DNA of 64,000 bases from Hypomyces perniciosus. Lineage: Eukaryota; Ascomycota; Sordariomycetes; Hypocreales; Hypocreaceae. Positions 44,663-56,100 of this stretch are shown in pieces. Below the pieces are notes generated by a model. That model made no database searches and was not told where the DNA came from. It saw only the letters and a program-made list of their open reading frames with translations. Location of the stretch: contig SPDT01000006.1 in the NCBI GenBank assembly GCA_008477525.1, forward strand, positions 3,251,501 to 3,315,500, written 5' to 3'. The translations under genes and the position numbers were made by a program. Position 1 is the stretch's first letter; every line of letters begins with the position of its first letter.

Positions 44663-44942
44663 TACTTCGTACTCCGTAATAAAACCAAAAACTGACAGGG
44701 GTCGCCGATCTGCAAAGGGCCACGAAAAGAAACTTCGTCACACAAAATACGGAGTACTCCGTACCGTCATAGCATTTGTCAATAAGGCTGCAAGAATACC
44801 TTAGTACCTACTTCGTACTTATGTGATTAGGAGCGCATGGCGCGGCTACGAAGTACTACTAATTGGAATCATAGAATGTATGCTCCTCGGTCTGTCATAA
44901 AAGGCGTAGATATTATCTAGATCGTAGACGATCTACGAAGTA
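44663..44942. repeat. Cluster of seven TACTYCGTA words, some palindromic
   Basis: Seven copies in 280 bp: 44663, 44670, 44748, 44755, 44809, 44847 and 44934 (start of each 9-mer). The pair at 44748-44763 forms the perfect 16-bp palindrome TACGGAGTACTCCGTA. The pair at 44663-44678 overlaps head to tail. No coding signal here. Confidence 0.9.
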
Positions 44943-45997
44943 GTATCTCATTGAATGTCCTTCCCCAGGCCAACAAGAAGAACTACTACTCCATGGGGTC
45001 CCGGGACGCATTGACACTCTGCCAGCACCCGAACGACCCGGATTTTCGGATCTCCTTGCCTGTGCCGCCCGGAGGTTTAAATTTCTCATATAGATCTCGT
45101 TCAATGACCCGTGCTCCGGCGCGGTTATTGATTGCGATCGCAGCGGCATCTGCTGCCATGCCCTTGTTGATTTGCAACAGTCCGTACCAAGTACTACTAC
45201 TACTGGTAGTAGTACAAAATACTGTGCAAGTAAAATGACGGGGCGCTCTCCGGCAAATCCTAACAATGCAGGGTGTTGACTTTGCACATTTGCTTGGTGC
45301 ATTGGTAGCTGCATGGCGGAGATGAGCGTTTCCACACCCTTTTTTTCTTCTTTCCTGTCCGCCTCGGCTGGGCCAAAACGCACAACAGCAAACTGCCCAC
45401 CGCCCTGAATCCTCTCACCCTCTCACCCCTTCTCTCTGGCACGAATATTCAATATTATCCCCCCCTTCTCCATCCTCACTCCTCCTTTCGCACAGCTCCT
45501 CACTCCCTCCTCGCCATCAGGCTACCGAGCCACCGACAATCTGTGCCCAGAAACGACACGTCGACCGGTACGATGCAGCCGTAACGAGCAAGTCGACTTC
45601 GCCCCCCAGGCATCAGCACAAGATATTGTCGGTGAAGGCCAGCACTGGACAGATTCGCTGCCATTGATCCACGTCAAGCAAAAGCGTCGTCAGTGTGTGT
45701 CATCTCGAATCTGTTTCCTAGTAGCCCATTGGGTGTTTAGGACTCAGGCCTGGGTGTGAACAGAGGCGCAACCGCCGACTGTGCCACAACATATATTTTT
45801 TCGAACAACAATTGTTTGCTGCAACTAGCTCTCCGCCTCATTGTTCGACCCTAGCAACCGCTTTTTTCCTTCCTACTGCCTTGTTGTCGTCATTAGGCTG
45901 GGCTTCAGAGGCTTGGGCATCAGATCATAGCTGTCTGATGTCTGGCCTTGAGGCTCACCAAAGTACCGTCTCCTGAGCCTAGTGCTCAACGAGTATC

Positions 45998-47327
45998 ATG
46001 TCCAACTCCAATTCACCCCCCTCAACATCGTCGAGCATGAGCGGCTACCTCGGACAGACCGCCTCGTTCCTCAGCTCAGCGGCCGGCTACATGCGCCTCC
46101 CGGCCCTGGCATCCACTGTAAGCCAAGCCAAGCACTGCGATGGTGCAGGAAAAGAAGTGATGCATCAGCAAGCTAACGGCGGAATGCAACATAGGGCCTT
46201 GCAGCCATCCTTACCTCCCTCCTATACTTTAAGCAAAAGTGCGTCATCCCCAGAAGGCCCATGTGATTGGGTCATGCCAGAAAAAAAAAGCTAACGAGGT
46301 TGCAGAGCCCTAATCTATCCTTCACATATGCCCCCCAATTCAAGGATAGACGTACCACGACCGTCACAGTTTGGCATAAGGGATTTTGAAGAGCTGGTGA
46401 TTCCGACCGACGATGGCGAGAAGCTCTCGGCTTTCTATATCCGCGGCCCCCGTGGCGGCAAGAACTCCAACATTACCGTGTTGATGTTCCATGGTAACGC
46501 TGGCAACATCGGCCATCGACTACCTATTGCCCGCGCCCTCATCAACATGATTGGGTGCAACGTTTTCATGCTCGAGTACAGAGGCTACGGCGCCTCAACA
46601 GGCGAGCCAGACGAGTCAGGTCTAGGAATAGACGCCCAGACCGGGTTGAACTACCTTCGAGACCGGGCAGAAACGAGGAGCCACCAGTACGTCGTCTACG
46701 GTCAAAGTCTTGGCGGAGCCGTCAGCGTTAGACTGGTGGCCAAGAACCAGGGGCAAGGCGATGTTGTTGGCCTGATTCTTGAGAACACCTTTTTGTCCAT
46801 GCGCAAACTTATTCCCTCAGTGATTCCAGCAGCCAAGTATTTTACACTGTTGTGCCACCAGGTTTGGCCCAGCGAATCTCTTATACCCACCATTAAGCAT
46901 ATCCCCATCTTGTTTCTTAGCGGCCTGCAAGATGAGATCGTCCCGTAAGTCTTTTTTTCTCATTTCTTCTAGCACATGGCCCTTTCTTGGATCACATGAT
47001 GATCAAATTGCATCACCCACAAAATATGAACCCTTTGTTGTGGTTTTGATTTGAAACTATATCTATATCTGACGATCCGTTTTACAATTACACTCTTTCA
47101 AATTCATCTTTTTAGCTTTTTGATCCCATCAGACTGATGATATGCATAGTCCTAGTCACATGCGCCAGCTATACGACGCCGCCACCACCACCAGCAAAAC
47201 ATGGAAGGCATTCCCTGGTGGCGACCATAACTCTAGCGTCCTCGAAGAAGGCTATTTTGAGGCCATTGAAGAATTTATCGCCGACGCCACAGGCGAAGTA
47301 CCCGGAGAGAACAAAGGGAGGTTATGA
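45998..47327 (+). CDS. Bem46/ABHD13-like alpha/beta hydrolase
   Basis: Four exons: 45998-46117, 46195-46238, 46306-46944 and 47150-47327, giving 326 aa. Bem46 proteins are membrane-anchored serine hydrolases linked in fungi to polarity and ascospore germination; the substrate is unknown. The N-terminus is Ser-rich. A single membrane anchor (GLAAILTSLLYFKQ) is encoded by the 44-nt exon 2. The oxyanion region is MFHGNAGNIGHRLP. The nucleophile is S189 in YGQSLGG. The acid is D264 in LSGLQDEIVP and the base is H294 in PGGDHNSS. The last two are separated by a 205-nt intron whose splice gives VPPSHMRQLYD, as in the family. Length is typical. Confidence 0.93.
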
Positions 47328-48904
47328 CGTTGAGTGAATGGCTAGAGCAGCCACCTTTTGATTGATACAGAAAGGCGTTACGGAGCATCCTACGTAATTG
47401 ACCCCCATCAGAGGGTCGATATCTCTAATGAACAAGGACGCGGAACCGGCAGACTGACTGAGGGATAGTGAGACACACATTTCGGCGTGGGATGTGTGTT
47501 GCGGGTTGGTGCCATGTGATGATTATGTGTGTGTGTGGAGGGGTGTGCCGCGTGATACCCTGCGCCCTCAACCAAAACTGTTGACGGACGCTTTCTTGAC
47601 TTTTGGCTCCATAGTTGGGCAAAGATTATACCTCCCCGCAAGTCGTTCTACACGTCCCACAGCAAAGGGATGACGCTGTATTTACTTGAAGTTATGCGTT
47701 GCGCGTGTCACAGCAGATAGGCAAAACTGGCCATCTGACAATATGATACTACTACCTTTTGTAATCTGGAACTCACTATTCTTCCCGTCAGTCGTCAGGC
47801 TTAGTCGCGCCGCCATTGGCTCACTCCATAGCTATGCACCGTCATGATTGGTCACCTGAGTAGCTGGATATTAGTATCATGACTACCCAGTACAATTTTT
47901 CAGTCCTTTCGGTCCCTTGCACTCAGTGACTCTAGATGCATTGTTCCTGATGGTCAAACGCCAGCTTTGCCATGTTCCCTCCAAGAGAACCGAATCCTGG
48001 AAGGTCTTTTTTACTTGTTTCCCCCCAAGACAAAAGAGGATGGCCTGCACAGGACACGCTAGAGGTACGCAAGGGGATCGAGACTTATGAGTGGGACGAT
48101 GACCGTATTGATATCTGCCCGTCCTTCTCTCGTGTAATAAGCCGCCCTCTACATACTTGTTCACATACAAACCCCTAACTGCTTTCTTATTAGATGTAGG
48201 TAGTCTGTGCCTTGACGGATGCGTATGACTAAGGTTTTAGGTTGGCTCTTCGTCTCCTGACAACAGCATACTTGAAGTCCAAGACATGCCCGAGAAACAA
48301 TTCTCATATTCTGTAAGCCAAGGCTTCAATCACTTAACTTGGAATTACAGTGATAGAAAGCTCTGTCGTTCTCAGCGATAGGATACCAATTAGATAGTGT
48401 CTATGCTGAACTTTGAGCATGGATGACTTCTAAGTGCCCGTAAGGAACATTGGATATCGTCATTGACTTACGGATCCGGCTGTTGTTGCAAGCTAGCTAG
48501 GAATGAAGGAATGTTTGTTGGAATGAAGGGATGTTATAGTATTGTCTCAGCTTTCAGCTACCCCATACACCGTCGCTCAATTTCCTACCAAGGTGGAGTA
48601 CTGCTATACAAATTAGCAAGAGTTCCCCAAAGGGTTGAGGTTTCTTACTTGAGTAAGAGTTCAGTACAAATATATGACCCAAGTGGTATGTTGTTGAGGA
48701 TGAGAGAAGAGTTGCAGTGAGAGGTGAGAGAAGGTTGTCGCTGAGAATGAGAAGTCAAGGACAAAGTGGTGTGAGAAGAGAATATAAATACTGTCATCTC
48801 ATACTGTCATTTGACGTTTGCTAGGGGTAAGTATGGCTGTTGCTCGGGTCATGTGCTAATGTATGAGACAAGTTGCGGGCAGGATCTATGATTGTAACTC
48901 CAAC
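47328..48904. other. Intergenic, no supported gene
   Basis: About 1.6 kb. A minus-strand frame of 95 codons (47883-48170) ends in a Cys/Lys/Gly-rich stretch but has no recognisable family. A short GT run lies near 47527. TATAAATA at 48783-48790 belongs to the candidate secreted-peptide gene downstream. Confidence 0.45.
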
Positions 48905-49045
48905 ATGAAGTCAACTATTTGGATCGCTCTGCTTAGTTTCAGCCTTCACGTTTTGGCAAACGAAACGGTTCCCTTATCGCTGAGAGCTTCTGGTTGGCCT
49001 GTTGTCACACGCAATATAACCTGCGCTATCAGCCACAATTGCTGA
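48905..49045 (+). CDS. Possible small secreted peptide (46 aa)
   Basis: A 46-residue ATG-started frame. It begins MKSTIWIALLSFSLHVLA, a textbook signal peptide, and then has 28 residues with two NxT glycosylation sequons, NET and NIT, and a terminal pair of Cys eight residues apart (CAISHNC). A TATAAATA box is about 115 bp upstream, a sensible distance. It stands alone in a gene-sparse stretch. No family is recognised, the peptide is very short, and an intron could extend it. It could be a small effector-type protein or chance; the TATA box plus signal peptide is the only support. Confidence 0.3.
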   Translation: MKSTIWIALLSFSLHVLANETVPLSLRASGWPVVTRNITCAISHNC

Positions 49046-49662
49046 GGTGTACACTTCACTTTTGCAGGCCTGGTACAACGGTTTAACACCTGTGGATGTT
49101 ATAAATATGTTGATCAATGGTGGATTTGGGTCGGGGTCAGGCTAGTTATCGAAGCTGGGAAGGGTGTATTGATTCAAAGGCACTGGGATATAGATATCGG
49201 TCTAAAAGTTTTCAACAGGCACAACCTAAGCGTGGTTCTTTTCTACCTATTTCATAATTGCGTAGTCACAACAATACATGCACCGCTTAGATCTCGAGTC
49301 TTATCGGGCAGTACTACCAGGCTCATTGTGATCAATTACCTCTTCAACCATGTAATAGGAACTTGGTCATCTCAGCTCTTCTAAAAGGTTGTTGTGGAGC
49401 CAAGACGTTGTTAGTCGCTGATAACTATGCCTAGAGTATACGTATACTTCAGTCTTGCGACATTGGTCATGTCACTATATCAACGTCAAGTCTAAACGCG
49501 CAGCGCCTTTGATTCTGATGTTTCCTTCATGATATGTTAACGTTGCCTTAATCTAGACAATTCAACTCTATTATGCAAGTGCTATTCTGTATCCATAGGT
49601 GTAGACTGCCTTATACAGAAACAGAATCATTCAGTTGTAGGACCCCTGTCCTTATATCTGCC
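49046..49662. other. Intergenic, 3' flank of NF-X1 gene
   Basis: About 620 bp, moderately AT-rich, with no ORF I would call. Confidence 0.5.
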
Positions 49663-52600
49663 TCAGCATTCCACATCTCCATCTAGCTGAGAGGCCCAAG
49701 GCTTCTCCCTCTCCTTGGTTTCAACCTTCTTCCTCCTTAACCCAAGCAGACGTCGTCCGGATCCACTCGCTGCAGGCTGCTCCTCTTGCCGCGCATCCTC
49801 CTTCTTCGCCGCAGCACGACCCGCCACGGCGCTCCACCCAGACGCATCATTCTTGCTGAGGTCTTCCCTGCGCGAAACATGGTCGTTTGCATTGATGTGG
49901 CAGAGAATGATATTGCCTGCCACGTCGAGACGTTTGACTGTGTCGCCGAGACGGGGTTTCAAACCCATAAGGGCTTGCTCTACGGTGGCGGGGGTGAGGA
50001 ACGATGAGTAGTGGGCTGTGGCCCGGATAAGGATTTCGTCGGAGGGGAGGAATGTGGTTGTGAAGTGGAGGGAAGAGGATTGGCTGGTGAGGTCGGTGCG
50101 GATGGCGGAGTCGACGTCTTCGATAGTAAGGCCGAAACGCGGGGATGTAAGGAGGAAAGCGTTAAAAGGCTCGTTAACTGGGACCAAGGGGGGGCTTGAG
50201 ACCCTGGAGTTGGCTGCTGCTGCGACGGTAGTGGCGGCTTCGGTGGCTTGGGTTTCTCGGATCTTGATGCATTGAGCGAGTGTTTTGCTTGGTGCAGAGA
50301 CGAACTTCGTGCCCTTCCAGACGATTACATAGCGATGTGGCTCAACGTCTTCGCTCTTGCTCTCCAGGCCATAGTCCTCAGCCAGAACATGTAAGAACTG
50401 TCGCTGCGGGCTGGACATGGGCTTGTACCTCAGCCTGACTTCGTTAGGACTCTTGGAGAAGACGCGGAACTCGCGCTCCTGGTTCTCAGCCCAGGCGAGG
50501 TTCTCCTTGAAGAGCTTCAGCGTGGTATCTGAGTAGGGCACATGGTCGTTGGTGTGGGAGGCAGGGTCAATGTTGAGGGCCGCAGCTAGGCGGCGATTGC
50601 GCTCAAGACGAAGGCATTCGTCGTCACATTTGAGTTCGGGGCGGGAAGGGGTTGGGTTGGAGCTGCTGGCGAGGCATTTCACTTCTTGCTGGCGTTGACC
50701 ACAAGTGCAAGTGATGATAGCCTTGGCTGTACAAGATATAGACTCTTTGCAGGCTGCGAGACTGTTAGCAGGCTGGGGGTATTTGACTGAGAGCTAGGAT
50801 GACAACTTACGAGTTTGACCGTGGCAAAGACCCTGGCAAGGATGGTCGCAGAACAGCTTGGTTTTCCCGCAAACCTGGCCACAAGTCTGACCTGAGCCCG
50901 AACCTTCCTCACATTCGCCTGGTCTGTGACAGAGTTTCTTGCAATTATGAAGACTATATTATCCTCGTTAGTAAAGGTTCGGACGAGTGGTATCCAGAAG
51001 GCTAATAATCACATACCCGCACTTCAGCTTCTTCCCACAAGGCCGTCCACAATGGGCTGCCTGAAGGTGACATGGCTGACTGTGAAGTTTCTCCTTTCCA
51101 CAAGCGCACCACTTGTCCACCAGGAAAGGACATTTGGGGCAAGTCACGTCGTCGGTATGGCAGTGGTGCTCAACAGACGGGTGTCCACACGCTGGACGCC
51201 TGAGGCAGTTGAACCGACACTCAGGTGCTTGAGTGCCACAGGGCTGCGGTGGTTGAAGCACGGTTCGACCACAATCGCAGCTAATCTCGTGGAAGACGGC
51301 CTCAGGGCAGCTTGCACATGCGCCGCGGTGGCAGATCTGCTGGCAATTATGACTGCCACATTTCAGGGCCCGTCCGCACGTCTTGATGCAGATATGCTCG
51401 GCTTCGATAGCGGGGACTTGCCCTGGTAGCTTATGCTTCCTCTTGGCTGCTTGTCTCTCTGTAGCTTTCTTCTCCCCTGGGCAACAGCGCTCTCCACATT
51501 TGTGGCGGCCACAACTCAGATTAGCTTGGCATGTCCTCATGCACCAAGGCTGTTGTAGGTCTCCTTGATGGCAAACGGATCGAGTTGTGGTCCGTCCACA
51601 TCTGCATGAGATATCGATCGCCTCCAAGCAGAATCCACAATCACCCACATGGCACTTGGCTTTGCAAAGGTGACCGCATGGGAGCAACTTTTCGCATACT
51701 CTCTCGCAATGAGGCACAGGGTCGTTGCAAGACTGTCTTGGGTTTTCCAAGAGCTCATTGAGCCGGGTTTTCCCACAGGGGCAATGAGTAACCACATCTG
51801 GAGAATATGGGCAATGAGCTGGCAACTCATCTTGGGGATGACAAGTTTCAGAGCATGTATGTGTACCGCAGTCGAAACTCCTCTGGCATAGTTGTCCGCA
51901 GTTGAACGATCCCTCAAACCAAGCCGCATCCTTCGGGCTATAGGACTGCTGCAATTCATCTCGCTCATAGCAAGGAATCTGCTTCTCAACACGGCCACAG
52001 TAGCAACGTGCGTCAACCTTCAAGTCGCAATCTCCGCAAAGGCCAGAGTGGCAAGGGCTTGGACAAAAGTGGTCTCCACAAGGCAGTATATCGCCACAGA
52101 TCTCCTGACAACTCCAGCCATTCTCGTAGTCGGTCTCTCTACAAAGCTTGCGGGAAGTATTCTTTCCACAAAAGCATGACTGCTCCGGCCCCATTAGGTC
52201 GCACGGTGGACAAGGCCCTGCGTGGCATTGGAGTGCACAAGGATGGGGACAGGTAGCCCTCGGTTTTGAACATGTTTGCCCGCAGGAGTGAGGTGGTAGT
52301 GATACGCTGGAGGGCTTCGGGCTGATGTCCTTGCCACACCAGCAGTGGTATGAACCTGGCTCATCAGACAGCTTGGAGTTGCACCCAGGACATCTCCAGG
52401 AGGTCTCCCTCTGGGGCTCCGCTGATCGGAGATCATCCTGCTTCATTTGGTTGTGATACCATTTCTTGGCACACTTGAGGTGGACAACAGTCCAACAGAC
52501 GTTGCAAGACCATACGTGGGAAGTTCGCAGCACTTCGTCTGTGCAAACTGCGCACTCGTAGTTGGCATTGGCGATGTCCTCATGAATTCGAGTTCCTAGA

Positions 52601-53180
52601 TCTGCGGCTGTGGACTTTGGAAGTCGAACCTCGGGCGGTTTTTGGCTCTCAGAAGGCCTTGACTTGTTCCTGATCGGCTGTCAGTGCGTCTTGATGCCAA
52701 GGAGCCTAGCACAATGAGAGTGTTCACTCACGGTCTGGCCGCCACGGGCTGCCCTGGGACAAATTCAGGGGCATTGGCACTCAGTGAATGTGACGATGAG
52801 GCAGCTTCATCCGCCTCAACCGTTAAATGCCCCCCGAATGATCTCGACGGGGCTGGCCTTATGGGTCGAGCGGCAGCGCCACGGCTAGCACCACCGCGCT
52901 CATCTTGCCGTGGCCCTCGTCTACTTCTTCCCCCACGAGATTGCCGTGACGAACTCCCTGAAGCTGGGTTCTCTTGCTGTGCAGGGGCGGTAGTTGTGGC
53001 GGTTGCGTTGTCTGCTACAGTGTTGTTTCGTGAGGGGCCTTGCCCTCGGACTCCTTGGGAGGAACCATCATGCTGTCCTCGTCCTCTGCCACCACGGCCC
53101 CTGCCTCGACGGCCGCGAGAAGCTCCCCGAGATGGTCCCTGTGATTGGGTTTGGTGTTGCGAAGTCTCGCCCTCCGGCAT
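49663..53180 (-). CDS. fap1: NF-X1/FAP1-type zinc-finger protein
   Basis: Four exons on the minus strand: 53180-52732, 52669-51017, 50953-50811 and 50753-49663, giving 1111 aa. NF-X1 relatives are nuclear Cys-rich proteins; yeast Fap1 binds FKBP12 and competes with rapamycin. The N-terminus is RG/RGG-rich. A PHD/RING-like domain follows (ECAVCTDEV, WSCNVCWTVVHLKCAKKW). Then come many NF-X1 zinc-finger repeats with the family pattern CG(x)H-C-x-C-H, for example CGDHFCPSPCHSGLCGDC and CGSHNCQQICHRGACASC, continuing through exons 3 and 4. An R3H-type nucleic-acid-binding domain lies at about 835-900 (REFRVFSKSPNEVRLRYKPM). All junction phases close and preserve Cys spacing. Longest gene in the window together with the glyoxal oxidase. 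Confidence 0.94.
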
Positions 53181-56100
53181 TGCTCCTGGAGTAGCTGATG
53201 TGTCTTTCTTTGCTGGTGGCAGTGGTGAAATGATGGTGACGTATTTGGGGGGGCTTTGGAGTGTTCTCTTCGCGGAATTGTGCGGTTCTGGTGATGACTA
53301 ACCGCTAAAATGTGGCGGTGCGTAGAGATGGATAGATGTGTATGAAGTGTGCCGGAACGAAAGTGAGAAGAAAGATTGCACTTGAATGAGGTTCTGCGCT
53401 GTTGATATTCAATTTCGATGTTGAAATCAACGACTGAAGTTTTAGTGGAACCCTGGCGCTACGACTGCTAATGTGCCTCTGCCAGCTGTGGCAAAGCTCG
53501 CAAAAGCCTCGCTGAGAAGCTGACAAAGGCTGCATTTCCCTACAAAGTATGAGTCATTCTGTTGCTGTGCCAAAATTGACCAATCCGACTGTTTCGATTG
53601 CTAAATATGGGGTAAAATCGAAGCAAAGGAGTCATACTTGAAATTGACATTCCTAATCCTGCAAGCTACAGCATTGGTGTTGACTCAAAAAAAAGAAAGA
53701 AAAAGGGGGGAGATCAAATGTTGAAAATCTGCCCCGGATTTCTCCTTATTGCAGGCACTTTGTGATATATGACTGGCTTTAGGCGTGATGTTCGTGTTGG
53801 GAAACGCGCGCGTACAGACAGCAAGAAGAACACTGCCAAGATTGGATTTATCAACATAATTGACAATCTCTCCAAGAATTGGCTCGTTCTCCCGAGAAAG
53901 CCTATGACATGTTACGACAGAGGCGCTGCACCGAATCATGCAAGTCAACAAACATATCAGAAGCCGGCGGCAAGGTGTTGAGATCCGCCTCCCGAGCGCC
54001 CCGACATGATGAAAAATGCGAGGCTTGCCGTTGGTTACGGTCAATCATTCAGTCGTTTTCCAAACTGCGCGATCATATCGATGACAGTTTTCCTTTGGTT
54101 AGGTAGACGAGGGTTTTCATCCGGATGCCTCCTCGATCTCATTCGCCTCGCGCATATTTCGTACTTCGAGTGTGTAACAACACCACATATTATAAGTAGT
54201 ACGAAGTAGACAAACAACAAAAGACCTTACAGTCCGTGCATTAACGGTAGCCTTGTTTTTATCGGTTGATGTCGGCGATTGCATTCAGACATGTGATACA
54301 GAGCACCTCGTACTGTCGGTGAATACTGCCATGCGAAATGGCCGACTCTCGTCATACGGTTTCTCACGCAATCTGCAACGCTGGATACAGGGCCATCTGC
54401 TTGGCAATGATCAATTCCGGAGAAGCGCATAATATGGCCATCACACTTCGATTGGTATGCGGCGTGCGGCCACTGCGGCCACTGCGGCATTTGCGGAGAT
54501 GGATGGCGCACGTCCTTTACGTCTTCCCTGGCAAAGCAGGCTCGGCCAACGGTGGGACATACGACTCGTGGTGAATTGGTCAAAAATTGGCTATGGTATC
54601 AGTAGATTGTGTAGACTCGATGGCCAGTTTTGGCAAGCCGTAGCGAGGCAAGGATGGTGAGAGCTGTAGTATTCCCGTACTCCGTTGGGGTTGATGTTCA
54701 TGAGGCCAAGATAACGGAAATTGGTTGGCCTCGCGGTGCTTTGTGTTGCTGTAAATGAACACCACTCGGGATACTCGGCTCTTTACTTCGTAGTTGAACC
54801 CAAATCACCTATTAGGCTCCGGGGACCTGTCTTGATACTCTAATGAGATAAGCCAAGATTGGATCTGTTGAACTTGGTTAGTATCGGGTTACATGGAGTC
54901 TGGGGAGAAACTTGCTTGGACCTATTACCCTCCATACACACCTCAACTCGAAGAGATTCAACTAACACTGTAGCCGCCTTATTTGGTCACTACAAGCCCC
55001 ATTCCCCAACGTAGAATTTTGGCGACTCTGGTGACTCTGGTACTAGGAACAAAATAAGGGATTTCCGGGTAAGTATTTTCTCAACTACACCACTGGCCAG
55101 CCCGATTGTTACATGGTCGAATCTGTGGAAGGTGACAAGGCATCCCCAGGAGGTAAAAGACGAGGCCGAGGCAATTTCTTCATCTTTTGATCCAGGCGGA
55201 TTCCGGAATTCGGCGACACGGCATTGTACGTGTAACGAGTCAATTAAAAAGCAGCGTGGTTTTACGCAAGCGTGTAATATCTCGTACCGCCATGTGGTCT
55301 ACTACTAGTACTCCGTATTGATGTGAGACATGTGGGCTGAGTTGTCGTTGTCAGCGGGTAGTTTTCTTCCACTTTCGCTGATCAGCCTTGAAGGGGAAAT
55401 TGATCATTTCCTTCTCCACGGCGGTGGAAGATTCCACAATGAACTGGTGGGTTTCCAATGGGATGGGTAGCGTGATTATACCATGGCTGGTTGCATTGAA
55501 CACAGAACAGGACATGGAAGCAACCTCAAATGTAGTATGTAATATATTGCGGCTGACTCTCTTGCCTGGGCACCACTTGCACTTGGTGGACTGGTGGGGA
55601 TAAGAGATCAGTCGGATTTCCCCGGCTGAGTGACGATGGTTGTGTTCGTTGGCGTTACCACATAGCTATCAGTTAGCATGAGGCATGGTTGATTGTCCTG
55701 ATCCGTCGTGCCCAGTAGCCTCACCAGCAGACCTCCACCCTCGTAGCTCGATGGCCTGACCGATACGAGATGCAAGCCTGGGCACCGCGCAGGTAGTGCC
55801 TTGTCGCTGGCCGCCCATGCCGGATAGAACTCGACTTTCCCTGCAAGTCAATATGCATGAATGCAGGCCATACCTTACCACGTGTGCGTGGTGGCTCCCA
55901 TGATGCCGGCTGAGAGGGCTTGTGGCCACCACTACGACTCGACAATGCTACCAAATCCCATGCCCTTGAGCTGGGCAGACGCTTGTCGGATGCAAGGAAT
56001 ACTGTCAAGGTACGACGCACATACCTGTGCATTCACACATGGCATCATAGGAGATGGAACGACGAACAGCAGGCCACCATCATGTTTGTGATTTCTGTGG

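Larger units (their letters stand above)
41686..45997. other. 4.3-kb gene desert with repeats and motif cluster
   Basis: No supported gene on either strand. It begins as the LYAR promoter, holds a 76-bp TCTG array (42417-42492) and then, from 43514 to 44942, ten copies of TACTYCGTA, seven of them within 280 bp. The last 500 bases before Bem46 (45,450-45,990) are CT-rich and look like a promoter/leader. A TAC/GTA inverted hairpin-like tract sits at about 45195-45215. Confidence 0.6.
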
